Source: Neelides folsomi (Eukaryota; Arthropoda; Collembola; Neelipleona; Neelidae). From it: a stretch of DNA of 64,000 nt. The notes beneath the pieces are model-generated. The model searched no databases, was not told the origin of the DNA, and saw only the letters and a program-made list of their open reading frames with translations. Numbering within the stretch: position 1 is the stretch's first letter; each line of letters starts with the position of its first letter. Below are positions 26,073 through 36,991 of this stretch, in pieces. Both the position numbers and the translations under genes were made by a program. Where the stretch lies: assembly GCA_034687125.1 (NCBI GenBank), contig JAQGBZ010000273.1:22807-86806 (forward strand). Reading direction: 5' to 3'.

Positions 26073-26624
26073 TTTTTGACAGGATGGAAAGAGATTCAAC
26101 CTGCAACTGAGATATCCTTAGCTTCTTCGACCGAAAAGTTACCGAATGAAAAAATAAATAATTCAAAAGAGTCAAATTTTCATCCTACGCAATCCTTATT
26201 GGGACAAAATTGATTCCTCATTCCACCATTGATGAGAGGGATAAAAAGGAATTAGATAGCGGAATTACGAGTCATAGAAGTAGCTTAATTGAGGGCTCGA
26301 TCCATTTCTCCTTAGCGTGACGAATAAGATGATTTCTTAACTGAATAATGAACGACTCTTGACGATTAATAATGTGTATTTACATGAGAAAGGCGGGACT
26401 CTCATCAGAAATTCATAAATGTACGAACTGAATTCTTCCATTGGATGACCTCGAGCGCCAAGGAGAATTCGGATCCGATGGTTCATCAAAGTGCTCTTTA
26501 TTTATTTTCTTCACATTTAAATTGTTTTCTGACCCTAAACATCCAAAGCTTCGAGAAGTCCAGCGACTTTTCTGCTTCTCTCATTGATTTTATTCCCTTT
26601 CCAGTTGCAACCTGCTCTTGAAAA
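26073..26624. promoter_or_regulatory. Shared divergent promoter region of the two chemoreceptor genes
   Basis: The two receptors start head to head 552 nt apart, so their promoters must lie here. GC content is higher than in most of the intergenic DNA. I see no obvious TATA box; no specific regulatory site can be supported. Confidence 0.45.
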
Positions 26625-28417
26625 ATGGAAGACCAAAGCTTTGGAGTTTACAGATATTATTTCAATTTTGTCAAACTATGTAAGTTAAATACTATTTTAA
26701 TTATGTTAATAATAATTAATATTATTTTCCAGATTTGCAATATAATTTTATAATGTACTTAATTATTTAATATATATTTGTGCATCTGATACTTTTATCG
26801 TTGCTAATTTTTATTCTTTTATTTTAAAAATTAATTTTAGGTGGAGTTTTCCCATTCAAAGTTCCATATCCTGGAACTCATTTGGAAATCCATCGAGGCG
26901 GGATTTGGAGTTGGTTCTATTACATCAACTTCATTGGGGTTCTTTTCTCCACGGCATTTCAATTTGTCCAACTTCTCCTTACAATGGCTTATGAACCACT
27001 CCCATTGAACGTCGTTACACAACTTGGCTGGATGTTCGCAATACTCATCCCCTTCTCGAATCAAATGTCATTTATAAGGCAAGAAGAGCGAGTCGTTCAA
27101 TCTGTTGACTGTTGGTGTCAACTCGAAAGATCCATCATTGGTATGAATTAATTATTTTAAAAATATCTTTATAATCATTTTGTGTCATTTGAAGGATCTG
27201 CATTGAGAAATCTCCCCAATATGCCACAAGGACCAATGCTCGAAATGTCTGCTTGCCAAGCAGCTCAAACCCGACTATTCAAAAAGTCAGCTTTCATGTA
27301 CGCAATCTTGACTTTGATTGCCTTTACCGGAATGACGCTTCATATTGTTATGAATCCTCGGTTTCCTGCATATGTCTACTCCGTGTCGGCGGTTGATGAC
27401 GAAATTCTCAAGAATCTCTCAATCGCTTACCAGATTTGGCTCCTCTTCAACATTGCAACAAATGTATTTGCTTCAGAAATCATTTGCATTCTTTCGGCTG
27501 GATCTATTGTCCACTGTATTGAGAATCTTTGCTTTCGCGGATCTGTCGTGATGTCAAACTCCCAATGTGACATGCCGCATTTGGATCAAGTTTTTATCAA
27601 AAATTGGGCAGCTTTTGAATCAAAATCAAAGGAGGCGAAGGGAAGTGCTACAATTCATGTAGCACCATCAAAAGACAATTTACCGCAGGATAGCCTCGCT
27701 CATGTGGTCCAAAACGTCGTCGACATACAATATGCCCTTGATCGATTCAAAGATGTCGAAGCAGTCGTGGGTAAATATTCCTACAATTAAAATATACTTA
27801 GTATACCTATTTATATAATAAATACTAAATTTTATTTGAATCAAATGAATAATATCAATTTTTCCTAGACACAATGAATAACAGCTTTGGATCAATAATT
27901 TTTCATCATCAGAGCGTGTACATGTCTCTCATGTGCACTGTCTTTTACACTGCGTAATTTCTTTTAATATTAGAACACTACCTATAAACATTATTGCTTC
28001 AATATATTGCATCATTGCTTCATTACATAGAATTTAAAATTTACTAATCGATTATGGATTATATGAATGCTAAAAATATTAATTTAATTTAGTATTCGGG
28101 ATTGGCCGATCATGAGTTTGGAGGGCAAACTTCTTCTCGGGGTGGTCGCTCTTTACTACGCTGTTCGCCTCTTTATGTTTTTCCCAGCCATGGGAAGGGT
28201 GAACGTGATGAGCTATACGTTTGTTGAGAGTTGGATGGAAGGGTTGAGGCACATCCCGAAAGGAAAGTACGCGTACGAGTTCTACATGCACAAGCTGGAG
28301 AGTTGCAGGAAGTTGGCCTACGACTCAGGTGGCTTCTTTCTTATGCAGAAAGGAACCGTTCTTACATTCGTTTCAATTGTCACGACCCATGTCATTGTAC
28401 TGCTTCAACTTTATTAA
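26625..28417 (+). CDS. Gustatory-receptor-like chemoreceptor, copy B
   Basis: Likely a seven-helix arthropod gustatory-type receptor. Exons 26625-26679, 26841-27140, 27195-27770, 27869-27953 and 28093-28417 give 446 residues, the same length as its divergent partner. Residues 1-25 (EDQSFGVYRYYFNFVKLCGV then FPFKVPYPG) are cytosolic, followed by a TM1 region (FYYINFIGVLFSTAFQFVQL). The C-terminus LTFVSIVTTHVIVLLQLY is the TYhhhhhQF position, here TH and QL, so the motif is degenerate. A cytosolic stretch rich in lysine and serine (SKSKEAKGSATIHVAPSKDN) precedes the last two helices. The weak overall similarity to copy A suggests an old duplication. Confidence 0.72.
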
Positions 28418-29658
28418 TTCATTCGAGTGACAAAAATATTAGATATCTCAATAATTGTGCTAGTCATGAGATATTTATTTATAATATTATGTTACCTATA
28501 ATATAATATTTATGCACATGACTTACAGAGTATCTGCATTTGTGTAAAATTATTAAAGCTAATCATTAAAAACTGAATTGTCTTATTATGTCAAGACTTT
28601 ATAATGCTTAAATATTTTGATTTCGTAGTTATTTGTTATTATGTATAACTAACTATGTAATAGTTCAATGTTCAATCAGTTCAACGAACACCTAACAATA
28701 ATTGATAAAATCCTTGCATGGCAAGTTGTAAGAAGGTAAGAAATATAGGAAATATTTCGCAACAAAGAAAGACTTATAAAGGCTATAAAACACATTATTA
28801 TTAGAACTACTATATTACTTAAAATGTACTCATTGAATTAAAATATTAAAAATTAAATAACTACGGATAACTTGCATCTACAATACTCTTCATGTTACTA
28901 AATTTCATACCCTTACAAAATATACAGATATTCGTATCAATAACATACTCTATATATATTCACATAAATATGTGTAGGTACCTTTTCTTATTTCATGATA
29001 TAAATCTTGACACCAATATACTCCTTTGTTTGAAGTTATTTAAATGCGGAAGGTTAAATTATGTCTATGGATAGTTGAAATTGAAAGTTGATTGTCTCAC
29101 AGTCAATTCTTGTTTTGAATATGAAACTGTGAAAAAGAACCCGGTGATCCTCCGGTGTGGTACGAGTACTTGTGTACATTTTCATTCCTTGGTGTCCTTT
29201 ACCATGTATCTATTACAATTACCCATCCATCACATAGTTATAAACAAAATAACATTATACTTTGTGATGATTATAACCGCTGATAAGCCGAAGAGTGAAG
29301 GGAGCAAACACGGACTTAAAGGGTTCCCTTAAACATTGACCTAAATTTCACTTTCCTGCATGTTTGTTTACCACGGTGAGCTCAGGGTTCGCCCAAGTTA
29401 TGATGACAAAAATTGGTTTATTCTGGTCTTTTCGATGGTTTCGTCTTCGTTGGGAGTTTTTACCTACCCGGTAGCATGAAAGTGAAAGTAAAATTGCCTT
29501 TCAGTTTAAATGACCTTTCTCACCCATTTCCGAATAGGTGTGATGAAGGTTAAAGGCAAAATTGAAAATATAAAACTCTTGTTTGTTAAAATCATCCCTT
29601 CACTTGGCTTCCTGCTTCATCCAACTTCCTTCTTCTCACCACTTTTAAACCAATAAAC
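28418..29658. other. Intergenic, with a solo terminal-repeat-like segment and a TATA box
   Basis: No gene is supported; the ORF at 29075-29332 lacks protein-like features. At about 29464-29495 the sequence CTACCCGGTAGCATGAAAG resembles the terminus of the element at 31644-31966. A TATAAA lies at 29569-29574, about 90 nt before the next start codon. Confidence 0.45.
29569..29574 (+). promoter_or_regulatory. TATA box of the Tyr/Gln-rich secreted protein gene
   Basis: TATAAA within GAAAATATAAAACTC, 90 nt before the ATG at 29659. With initiation about 30 nt downstream this gives a short 5' UTR, as usual for highly expressed structural genes. Confidence 0.45.
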
Positions 29659-31466
29659 ATGGTAATTCATTCATTAAAGCTTTTAACATTATTTGAACCA
29701 ATTTGGACCTTGATAGGATCCAAACTCGACGTCTTAATTTCTTAATATACATTTCCATTTTAATTCTAATACAAACATTTGGTTTTTATTATTACAGAAA
29801 ACGATAATCCTGTTAATTTTATTTGCACACTTCTTCGGGATGATTGTTGGCGACCTAAAGCATTGCCGATTGACACGTTCAGTTGGACCTGCTCCTTTCG
29901 TTCCGACGACGTCCATTTCCTTCAGCTCGGTTGGAAACATAGACAAGTCGACTTACTCGGAATCAGCAGGAAATGGTTACAACACGAACAGGAAAATCCA
30001 AACATTGAAAACTGAATCCCATGGCCAGCCGATCCACATATCTTGCCACAGTACGGCCAATGCAGTTGCAGGAGGAGACCATTCAAGTAGCACAGACTCG
30101 TCAGGATCACCAGCAGGAGGAGATCATTCAAGTAGCACAGACTCGCCAGGATCACCAGCAGGAGGAATGTCAGGTCATTCAAGTGGAATGGGACAATATG
30201 CTCCTTCTCATGCATCTAATCAGTATCAACCGACACCTGCAGTCTATCAACCGCCTCCTGCAATAAACATCCATTATGGTCAGACCCGAATATCTTTATT
30301 GAAACAAAACACACTTTCATTGTTAATACAGCGAAAATTAATTGCCGTTTTCTTTCATTAGGAACAATGTATTCAACGGGAAGCCAATATGCCTCTTCTT
30401 ATGGATCAAGCCAACCTGCAACAAATTATGGTAGGAAAATTTCCAATAACTGATCATTGCTTTAAACAAAAATAATTTAGTACCGGGTAATTTTCATTTT
30501 AAGTTCAATAATTAAATAGCATTTAAATTAAACAAAAAATGTAATATAAAATTGTTATTCCAAATATGTAGGAGGTATGAGTCCATCAACTGGATATGCT
30601 CCTTCTCAAGGATACAGCCAACCCGCCCCACAGAACAATTACCCTGTGATGGCTATGACAAATTCGTATCAACCAAGTGCTCAAGCTCAACTTGCTCCGC
30701 CATCAAATTACGGTATTGCAAATTAAAGATCAATAACAACTAACCTCCTTATTTAATGCCGCAAATGAATCAATTTTAAAATAGTTTTTTAATAAATTTG
30801 TATAGGAGTGCAAGCACCGAGTGGACAATATGCACCTTCGTATGGAGCCCCAGGAAGCAATTACCCTCAAACAAATTCATATTCATATCAACCGAACAAC
30901 TATAAGCCCGCTCCTCCTCCAGAAACTGTTCAAATTTCATTCAATAGCGGAAGTCCATCCTGGCAAGGGACGAACTTGTACAAGGGAAGCAACCAAGGAG
31001 TAAATAGCGGAGCAGGTTACAACGGAGGGAGCTACGCAAGCAGTTATACCGGCTCTGGACAATATGCAAAACCAAGTTATCCAATGAACAACAATTACAA
31101 TGGAATGAATAGCTCTGGGAGATATGGCCCTTACGGAGGACAAAAACCATATCATCCAAAAATTATTGCTATAAAAGGATCTTATCCTAAGCAAGGTCCA
31201 TACAAACAAAATTATCCTCAGCAGAATTATGGTTACGCTTCAGCATATCCACGGTCATGTTTACCAGCAATGTATGGGTAAGGTTTTTAATTGTTTAAAT
31301 GTTTTATTAATTTGTACATACTGCACAAAATGTAATTATTGAATAAAAATAGTTTAAATTAACCAACTTGTACATGCCTAATAACTAAATTACTGAATGA
31401 TTTATCATTAGGACACCTCCGTATGCATATCAGCAACCACCTTCAGTTTACGGAGGAAAGTATTAA
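29659..31466 (+). CDS. Secreted Tyr/Gln/Pro/Ser-rich structural protein, unrecognised
   Basis: Probably an extracellular matrix, cuticle, silk or adhesive protein; no named family is recognised. Exons 29659-29661, 29798-30278, 30362-30430, 30572-30712, 30806-31277 and 31412-31466 give 406 residues. Exon 1 encodes only the initiator Met, and the signal peptide (KTIILLILFAHFFGMIVG) is in exon 2, an arrangement common in arthropod cuticle genes. After a basic stretch come two near-identical copies of AGGDHSSSTDSxGSP (nucleotide repeat about 30067-30165). The rest is low-complexity sequence with QYAPS, SYG, YQP and QNYP motifs, ending in QQPPSVYGGKY. All introns after exon 2 begin after the first base of a glycine codon except the last, which fits exon duplication. 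Cys content is very low. It has no RR chitin-binding segment, unlike its neighbour. Confidence 0.8.
30067..30165 (+). repeat. Tandem in-frame 45-nt repeat in the Tyr/Gln-rich gene
   Basis: Two copies of a unit coding for AGGDHSSSTDSxGSP lie head to tail, followed by a partial AGG. They differ at a few bases, including TCG/CCG (Ser/Pro). Recent slippage or unequal crossing over would produce this. Confidence 0.8.
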
Positions 31467-31643
31467 ATCTTGTCAATTCAATGAGCAGTTGTGAAATCGA
31501 TGAATGCCAACTTTTTCTGATATAATTATATGATATTTTCACATAAATAAATATTATTTCTTTTAACAAATTCATAATTCTTAAGCATTTCTTTCATATG
31601 ATTAGTTTTACTTCCATGTTTGAATAAGTATCTTACATACCTA

Positions 31644-31966
31644 CTACCCGGCGGCATAAGAGAAAGGAAAAACTTTCCGGTTTGAGCCTGCATTTCATTT
31701 TCCTCGCTGTGCGCGGTGATTGGTTTTTGCTGATTACGCTTTGCTTTTAATTAATTTAAATGGGAAAGGGAACACCAACATAATCTTATTTGTTTAAATT
31801 TTTACAATAAATAATAATATTATTTAAAAACAAACATTGATTAATATTATAAAACTTAGATATATATATATAGATACAGATCATATATATTAATCTAATT
31901 GTAAATAAAGGAAGGGAGTCCAACCGAACCAAAAAAAATTTTCCTTTCTCTTAGGCCCGCGGGTAG
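31644..31966. mobile_element. MITE with about 27-bp terminal inverted repeats, TA-flanked
   Basis: The left end CTACCCGGCGGCATAAGAGA (continuing AAGGAAAA) matches the reverse complement of the right end, CTACCCGCGGGCCTAAGAGA (continuing AAGGAAAA), with three mismatches in the first 28. TA lies outside both ends (31642-31643 and 31967-31968), as for Tc1/mariner-type insertions. It is 323 nt long and has no ORF. A related single end sits at about 29464. Confidence 0.75.
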
Positions 31967-32049
31967 TAAATACCATATTTTGATTCTCGCTCAAAGCTCA
32001 ATACATCCAACTTAGGCAATATAAATAACAAGGGACCAACCAGTTTGGC

Positions 32050-32200
32050 TTTGAGGGAGCGATAGTGTTCACGAGTTGCCTTGTTAAGCAGATTTTGGGC
32101 CCTGAGATTGCCTGGATGGGTGAACGGGGTGACCCATTACACCCATAAGGAAGAGCCGGGGTTCGAAGTTGACGGTGAGGGGTTCACCTTCACCAGGATG
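32050..32200 (+). mobile_element. 5S-rRNA-derived SINE or 5S pseudogene fragment
   Basis: Within GC-richer sequence, GTTAAGCAG then TTTTGGGCCCTGAGATT and CTGGATGGGTGAAC match the internal promoter region of 5S rRNA (GTTAAGCAG, GGGCC, TGGATGGGTGACC) in the right order and spacing. The 5' third is too diverged for a functional 5S gene, and no clean T-run terminator follows. 5S-headed SINEs (SINE3) fit this best. A single copy is seen in the window. Confidence 0.55.
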
Positions 32201-34144
32201 GATTGAAACTTTATCTCGTGGAGGTTTATTAATTCCCGTTGGCTTTATGTATCAAACGATTTGTTCATTTGAGGAAGTGTTTAATGAATTTACAAAAAAC
32301 AATTGGAATGAATTGGATATTAGTACAAAACTGTATGATAGTTTATTTTCTATTTTCCCTAATTCAAACTGATATTGTGAAAGCATATGGCTTATATAAT
32401 GGAGTAAGGACTTATCTCGTAAAATTCATTTTAATTTCAGCGTTAGTAACAGTTTTATTATATCATTTTCACAATATTTATAAAATTAAATGTTATAAGA
32501 ATTGTTTATCAAATTCAATTGTTTATTAATCATAAGTTAATTATTAAATGCGTTATATAATTCGGGATCAAAGTTTTTCCAAAAAACTTTTTTTTCGTCA
32601 GGTATTAATCCAGAGAGCTTTTTCAAATCTTTGATAAGAGAAGCTGGAACTTTTCAAGACTTTGTATATTTGTGGTAAGTCGATTTCAAAGAATGTACGT
32701 CAGCTGTTTTGTACATTATGACGATTCCAAGTTAGAGAATGAATTTCAATTTTGATGAAAATTCTAAACGGACAGACTCTTCCGATTAACAGCTCATATA
32801 AGTGAAATTATCTTTTGTTAAACGAGAATTGAAATGTGAAAAGAGAAAATTAGAGTTGGAAGCTTAACTTTTACCAACAAATGGTAAACAAAGGATTTCG
32901 CGATATTTAATATATATTTAAAACATTATCTTATATTTCCCCTTAATTTGTTGTTCTATTGTGATTATCTTGAAAGAAGGAACATAAAATTTGTTATTAT
33001 TTCATTAGTTACGCAGAAATTTAAATAATTTCCGAGATAAGTCATTACACTATTATATAAGCCATATGTTAAAATTAGAATTAAGATTAGAGTTAAAAAT
33101 ATGAATTCAATTAAACTGTAAAAATATAAATAAAAATAAGATTAAACATGTTCAAAGTGGCAAAAATAAAACATAAATAATGAAATTTTTTACATTTAAT
33201 TATTTTTTATAATATATTATTATTTAAACTTCATATTTTGTCTTCTAATTGCATGGTAAGGGCCTAATTAATTATTGGAAACATTAGAGCTAAATATAAA
33301 TGCGAATCATTCATATGCATTGAGGAGTGTTTTGAGGAATAAGAGGACACCGGTGACTCACCGCACCAACTTAACCACACCTTAATATTCCTATTACGCA
33401 TCCTTATACTCTTCTAATATCCTTGCACATATCAATCTAATATTGATAATGTGTGCCATACGGAGTAAAGAAATGCTTGTAAATAGGCTGAGACAGACTG
33501 CAATGGGCCTCTAGCCTGCGCGGCTGTGATGGTAACATCACAATCTCCCAATATACATACAATATAAATAACAATTGACCGAAAAATACCTGTCAATACA
33601 TAATATCTCAAAAATATGCAAATATATTTTTACATTACATTAATACCTGCAAACATAACAAATACCTATATTTATGAAAATGAAAATATGTACATATTGC
33701 CAATTGCAAACATGCCTAAATATTTATGTACACCAGCATATTCACAATCACCTAACATCTAGCAATATGTACAAATACATAATATACAATTATGAACGAA
33801 GAATGCATTTTGGACATGCAAAAAACAAATCAATGCATTATCAACAATTAATCTGTTTGTGTATTTTAAACTTTTCTATTTACTCAACCTTTGGGACGAA
33901 ATTGACCAAAAGTTAACAATGCAAGTGTCATTTGTTTGAAACCGGTGTAAAAGGAGTCCCCGGAATTTGAAAATAAACTTTCAATAACATCCGTCATATT
34001 AAAGATCACACTCCACAGTTTCACATGAGTTTAAAGGACCAACTTTCTCTTGTGTCCTTCAATGCGTCAAAAATAAGTTTCGCTTGTTCCATGACACAAA
34101 TATGTATGCTTGAATGTAAGGGCTCCCTTTCACTATTTCTCCCC

Positions 34145-34152
34145 TATATAAG
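34145..34152 (+). promoter_or_regulatory. TATA box of the RR-type cuticle protein gene
   Basis: TATATAAG in CCCCTATATAAGCTC lies 81 nt before the ATG at 34226. With initiation about 30 nt downstream the 5' UTR is about 45 nt. Strong TATA boxes are typical of cuticle genes switched on at molting. Confidence 0.65.
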
Positions 34153-34225
34153 CTCAGATGAGGAGATGAAGGGGCCATTCGCACTTTCGCTTTCTTCTCC
34201 TCACTCACAAGTCACAAGTCTCAAC

Positions 34226-35364
34226 ATGAAGCCAGTGAGCTCCCACTTTTCACAAAATTTTCATTTTGAGATTTAAAATCAGAATTGGGGTAATAATCTT
34301 TACTCTCTTTAGATTGCAGTTCTCGTTTTGTTCGTGGCCGGGTCGATGGCCAATTCCTACGGCATGCAATCGGCGCCTTCATATCACCAATCCGCACCGT
34401 CGTACAGTCAACCCGCCGCTCCTTCGTATGCTCAGTCTGCTCCTTCATATGGAGCTTCGGCCCCAGCAGCGTCATACGGAAGCAGCTATGGAGGACAATC
34501 CAGCCCTGTCATTCCAATCACCATGTACAACCAGAGGATCCAAGGCTCAAACGAAAACAGTTATGAATACCAAACTGGAAATGGAATCAACATGCAAGAA
34601 TCAACAGTAAGTTTTAACCTCATTTTCTACACTTTATTATATTAAAGAAAATTGTTTATAGTCATTAATTGAGATGCTTTAATTTTACTAAAAAGTTTAA
34701 TTTGTCCAAATAGTCAATCAAGGGATACAATAGCGAAGGAGCCATGATCTCCAAGACTGGAAGTTTCTCATACACCAGCCCGGACGGAACTCCAATCTCT
34801 GTCACTTACACCGCTGATGAAAATGGATTCAGAGCTTCAGGGTCTCATCTTCCAACTTCACCCCCAATGCCCGCTGAAATTGCTGCCACCAGTAAGAAAA
34901 TTGCCTTAATTACCTTAATGCAAAATATGATTTGAACAAAATTTTAATAGCGAATGTTTAATTGTTTAGTGCACATGCACACCGGAAGCTACGGACAGTC
35001 ATCAGGAGGATATGAACAATCTTCTCCTTCATATGGACAATCCGCCCCCTCATATCAACAATCCGCACCAGCTTACCAATCTGCCCCAGCTTATGAGCAG
35101 AAGAAACCATACTCCGCTCCAGCTTATCAAGCCCCAGCTGCACCAGCGTACCAAGCACCAGCGTATCAAGCACCAGCAGCACCAGCCTACCAAACACCAG
35201 CTGCCCCAGCCTACCAAGCACCAGCCGCCCCAGCCTACCACGCACCAGCCGCCCCAGCATACCAAGCACCAGCCACCCCAGCATACCAACAATCGGCTCC
35301 AGCTTATCAAGCCCGAACCCCGCAAACTTATTCTGCTCCCTCTTACACTGTTAAATCTTATTAA
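34226..35364 (+). CDS. RR-type cuticle protein with Ala/Pro/Tyr repeat tail
   Basis: Secreted exoskeletal protein that binds chitin. Exons 34226-34234, 34313-34606, 34714-34891 and 34970-35364 give 291 residues. The first exon encodes only MKP, and the signal peptide continues in exon 2 ([15 protein letters not shown]). Residues around 85-150 form a chitin_bind_4 (Rebers-Riddiford) segment: [11 protein letters not shown], then [20 protein letters not shown] and [12 protein letters not shown], closest to RR-1. It is flanked by SAPSY repeats before and by a long APAYQ repeat after (35089-35310), such as YQAPAAPA. The tail ends in YTVKSY. A TATA box sits upstream. The gene is complete. Confidence 0.92.
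35089..35310 (+). repeat. Tandem repeat coding for APAYQ/AAPAYQ units
   Basis: About a dozen near-identical units of 15-24 nt (CCAGCHTACCAAGCACCAGC-like) in frame encode alanine/proline/tyrosine repeats. Such repeats are common in arthropod cuticle proteins and prone to copy-number variation. Confidence 0.85.
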
Positions 35365-36163
35365 TTTCAAGTGCTTTATTAATCAGCTGCATTGTTCATA
35401 AAATTTTCAAATTCAGGGTTGAATAAATTTTTTAAATAAACTTATCTCACCTTATTATTTTACGCGGAACAACATTGATAATCAACATCAATTCAATTCA
35501 TATCGCAACTTTTGGATAGAGTTCAATATCGCTTATATGATAAATACATAAATATCACCAAATTATCTTTAATTCCAATGACATTATTTGTTAGATCTGA
35601 GCGAGTGAATGAGCTTTAACTAACATTATGTATAATAAAAGAGTAAATATCATTAAGCATCATCGTCATCATCATCTTTGAAGCATAATAGTAATAGCAC
35701 TGATTTAGAGAAACAAATTGTTGAGATTTTTGATCCCATCAGACTAAAGATAGAACACTTCTATTTCAAATATAGACAAAAATTATTTTATTGTAAAAGT
35801 AATAGAATTAAGCATTTAGTACGATACTTTATATAACAATTATAGTTAATTATAAATTACTGAATGTGAATGCATTCTTCACTTAACAAACTTAAAAGTC
35901 AACAAATAATATTTCCAAGTGTCGATAATTAATTAGAAATAGAACATGATGGATAAAAATTAAAGCCGATCTTATTTTATCTTGCGATAAAAGGTAAGTA
36001 AATATTTAATTTTTATTTTACTATATTTTTATTACACTTCCAAGTTTCAATATTGAAGAATAATACTACTGAATTTATTGGTTTTATATCTATATTTTAC
36101 TCTTAATTTTCAGAATGAATATTTGAAGGATTACACATTTCATCCGCAATAAGTTGTGAGAAA
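35365..36163. other. Intergenic, cuticle 3' flank and Rab33 5' UTR
   Basis: AATAAA at about 35422 can serve the cuticle gene. An acceptor-like TTTTCAG at about 36107-36113 suggests a spliced Rab33 5' UTR. No other gene is supported. Confidence 0.45.
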
Positions 36164-36991
36164 ATGTCATATAAGAAAGGAGACATGAAAGTATTTAAAA
36201 TAATAGTAATCGGAGATTCAGGCGTTGGAAAAACTTGTTTGACCTTTAGGTGAGATTTACTTTTTAATTTCATATTTATTGAGTTATAGTCTTACTTTAA
36301 TGATTGGCTTTCATTTCATTATTATTTTTCTTGAAGATTTTGCTCAGGAAAATTCCCTGGAAAAACTGAAGTTACAATCGGAGTGGATTTTCGAGAGAAA
36401 TGCGTTGAAATAGAGGATGAAGTTATTAAACTTCAGCTTTGGGACACAGCTGGTCAAGAACGATTCCGAAAGTCGATGATTCAACATTATTATAGAAATG
36501 TGAACGCCATCGTTTTCGTTTATGATGTGATGAACAAGGATAGTTTTGACTCCTTGCCCAGCTGGATTGCAGAGTGTGAAAGAAATCATTTGACCCATTC
36601 CATTCCAAGAATTCTTGTTGGAAACAAAGTTGACTGTGGAGAACAACGAGTGAACACACAAGTAGCTCAAAAATTTGCTGACGTCCACAATATGCCTGTA
36701 AAATCTAATTTCAATTCTAAGATCTTTTCTTAAAAAATGAGATGAACTTAAAAATGGCAAATAATAATTTTGATTTTATAGTTATTCGAGACTTCCGCAA
36801 TGGACGATTCTGCAAGTGATCATGTCACATCTATATTTTTAACTCTCGCCCACAAACTGAAAGCTAGTAAACCAATGATGAGCCCTCCACCTTCACAACT
36901 TAATGAACCAAGTATTGTTCTTCATCGAGCAGACGTTGCCGGAATTGAACATTCACCCGTCACACAAACGGATTCTTTCTGTTATTGTTAA
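36164..36991 (+). CDS. RAB33: Rab33-like small GTPase
   Basis: Golgi Rab involved in intra-Golgi and retrograde traffic and, in mammals, in autophagosome formation through ATG16L1. Exons 36164-36249, 36337-36697 and 36782-36991 give 218 residues. P-loop GDSGVGKT (17-24), switch I region [12 protein letters not shown], switch [19 protein letters not shown] and ETSAMD are present. The RabF-type sequence with [20 protein letters not shown] and [14 protein letters not shown] is characteristic of Rab33. The C-terminus is CYC, a double-cysteine prenylation signal. All nucleotide-binding motifs are intact. A/B subtype cannot be assigned. Confidence 0.92.

Larger units (their letters stand above)
31467..34225. 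other. Intergenic region with a MITE and a 5S-like SINE fragment
   Basis: Contains the inverted-repeat element at 31644-31966 and the 5S-rRNA-like segment near 32050-32200, listed separately. The open frames at 32169-32529 run through the SINE tail and are not convincing genes. The rest (32.6-34.1 kb) is AT-rich with no gene. The last 85 nt are the cuticle gene promoter. Confidence 0.5.

Noticed and set aside
29075-29332. 85-codon plus-strand frame upstream of the Tyr/Gln-rich gene
   Set aside because: No motif or signal peptide, no splice sites and no support from composition.
32169-32529. Two overlapping plus-strand frames after the 5S-like segment
   Set aside because: They cover repeat-derived sequence, differ in frame, and have no domain; treated as chance frames.
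33330-33560. GC-richer patch that looked like a possible tRNA or structured RNA
   Set aside because: No A and B box at tRNA spacing and no convincing cloverleaf could be drawn.
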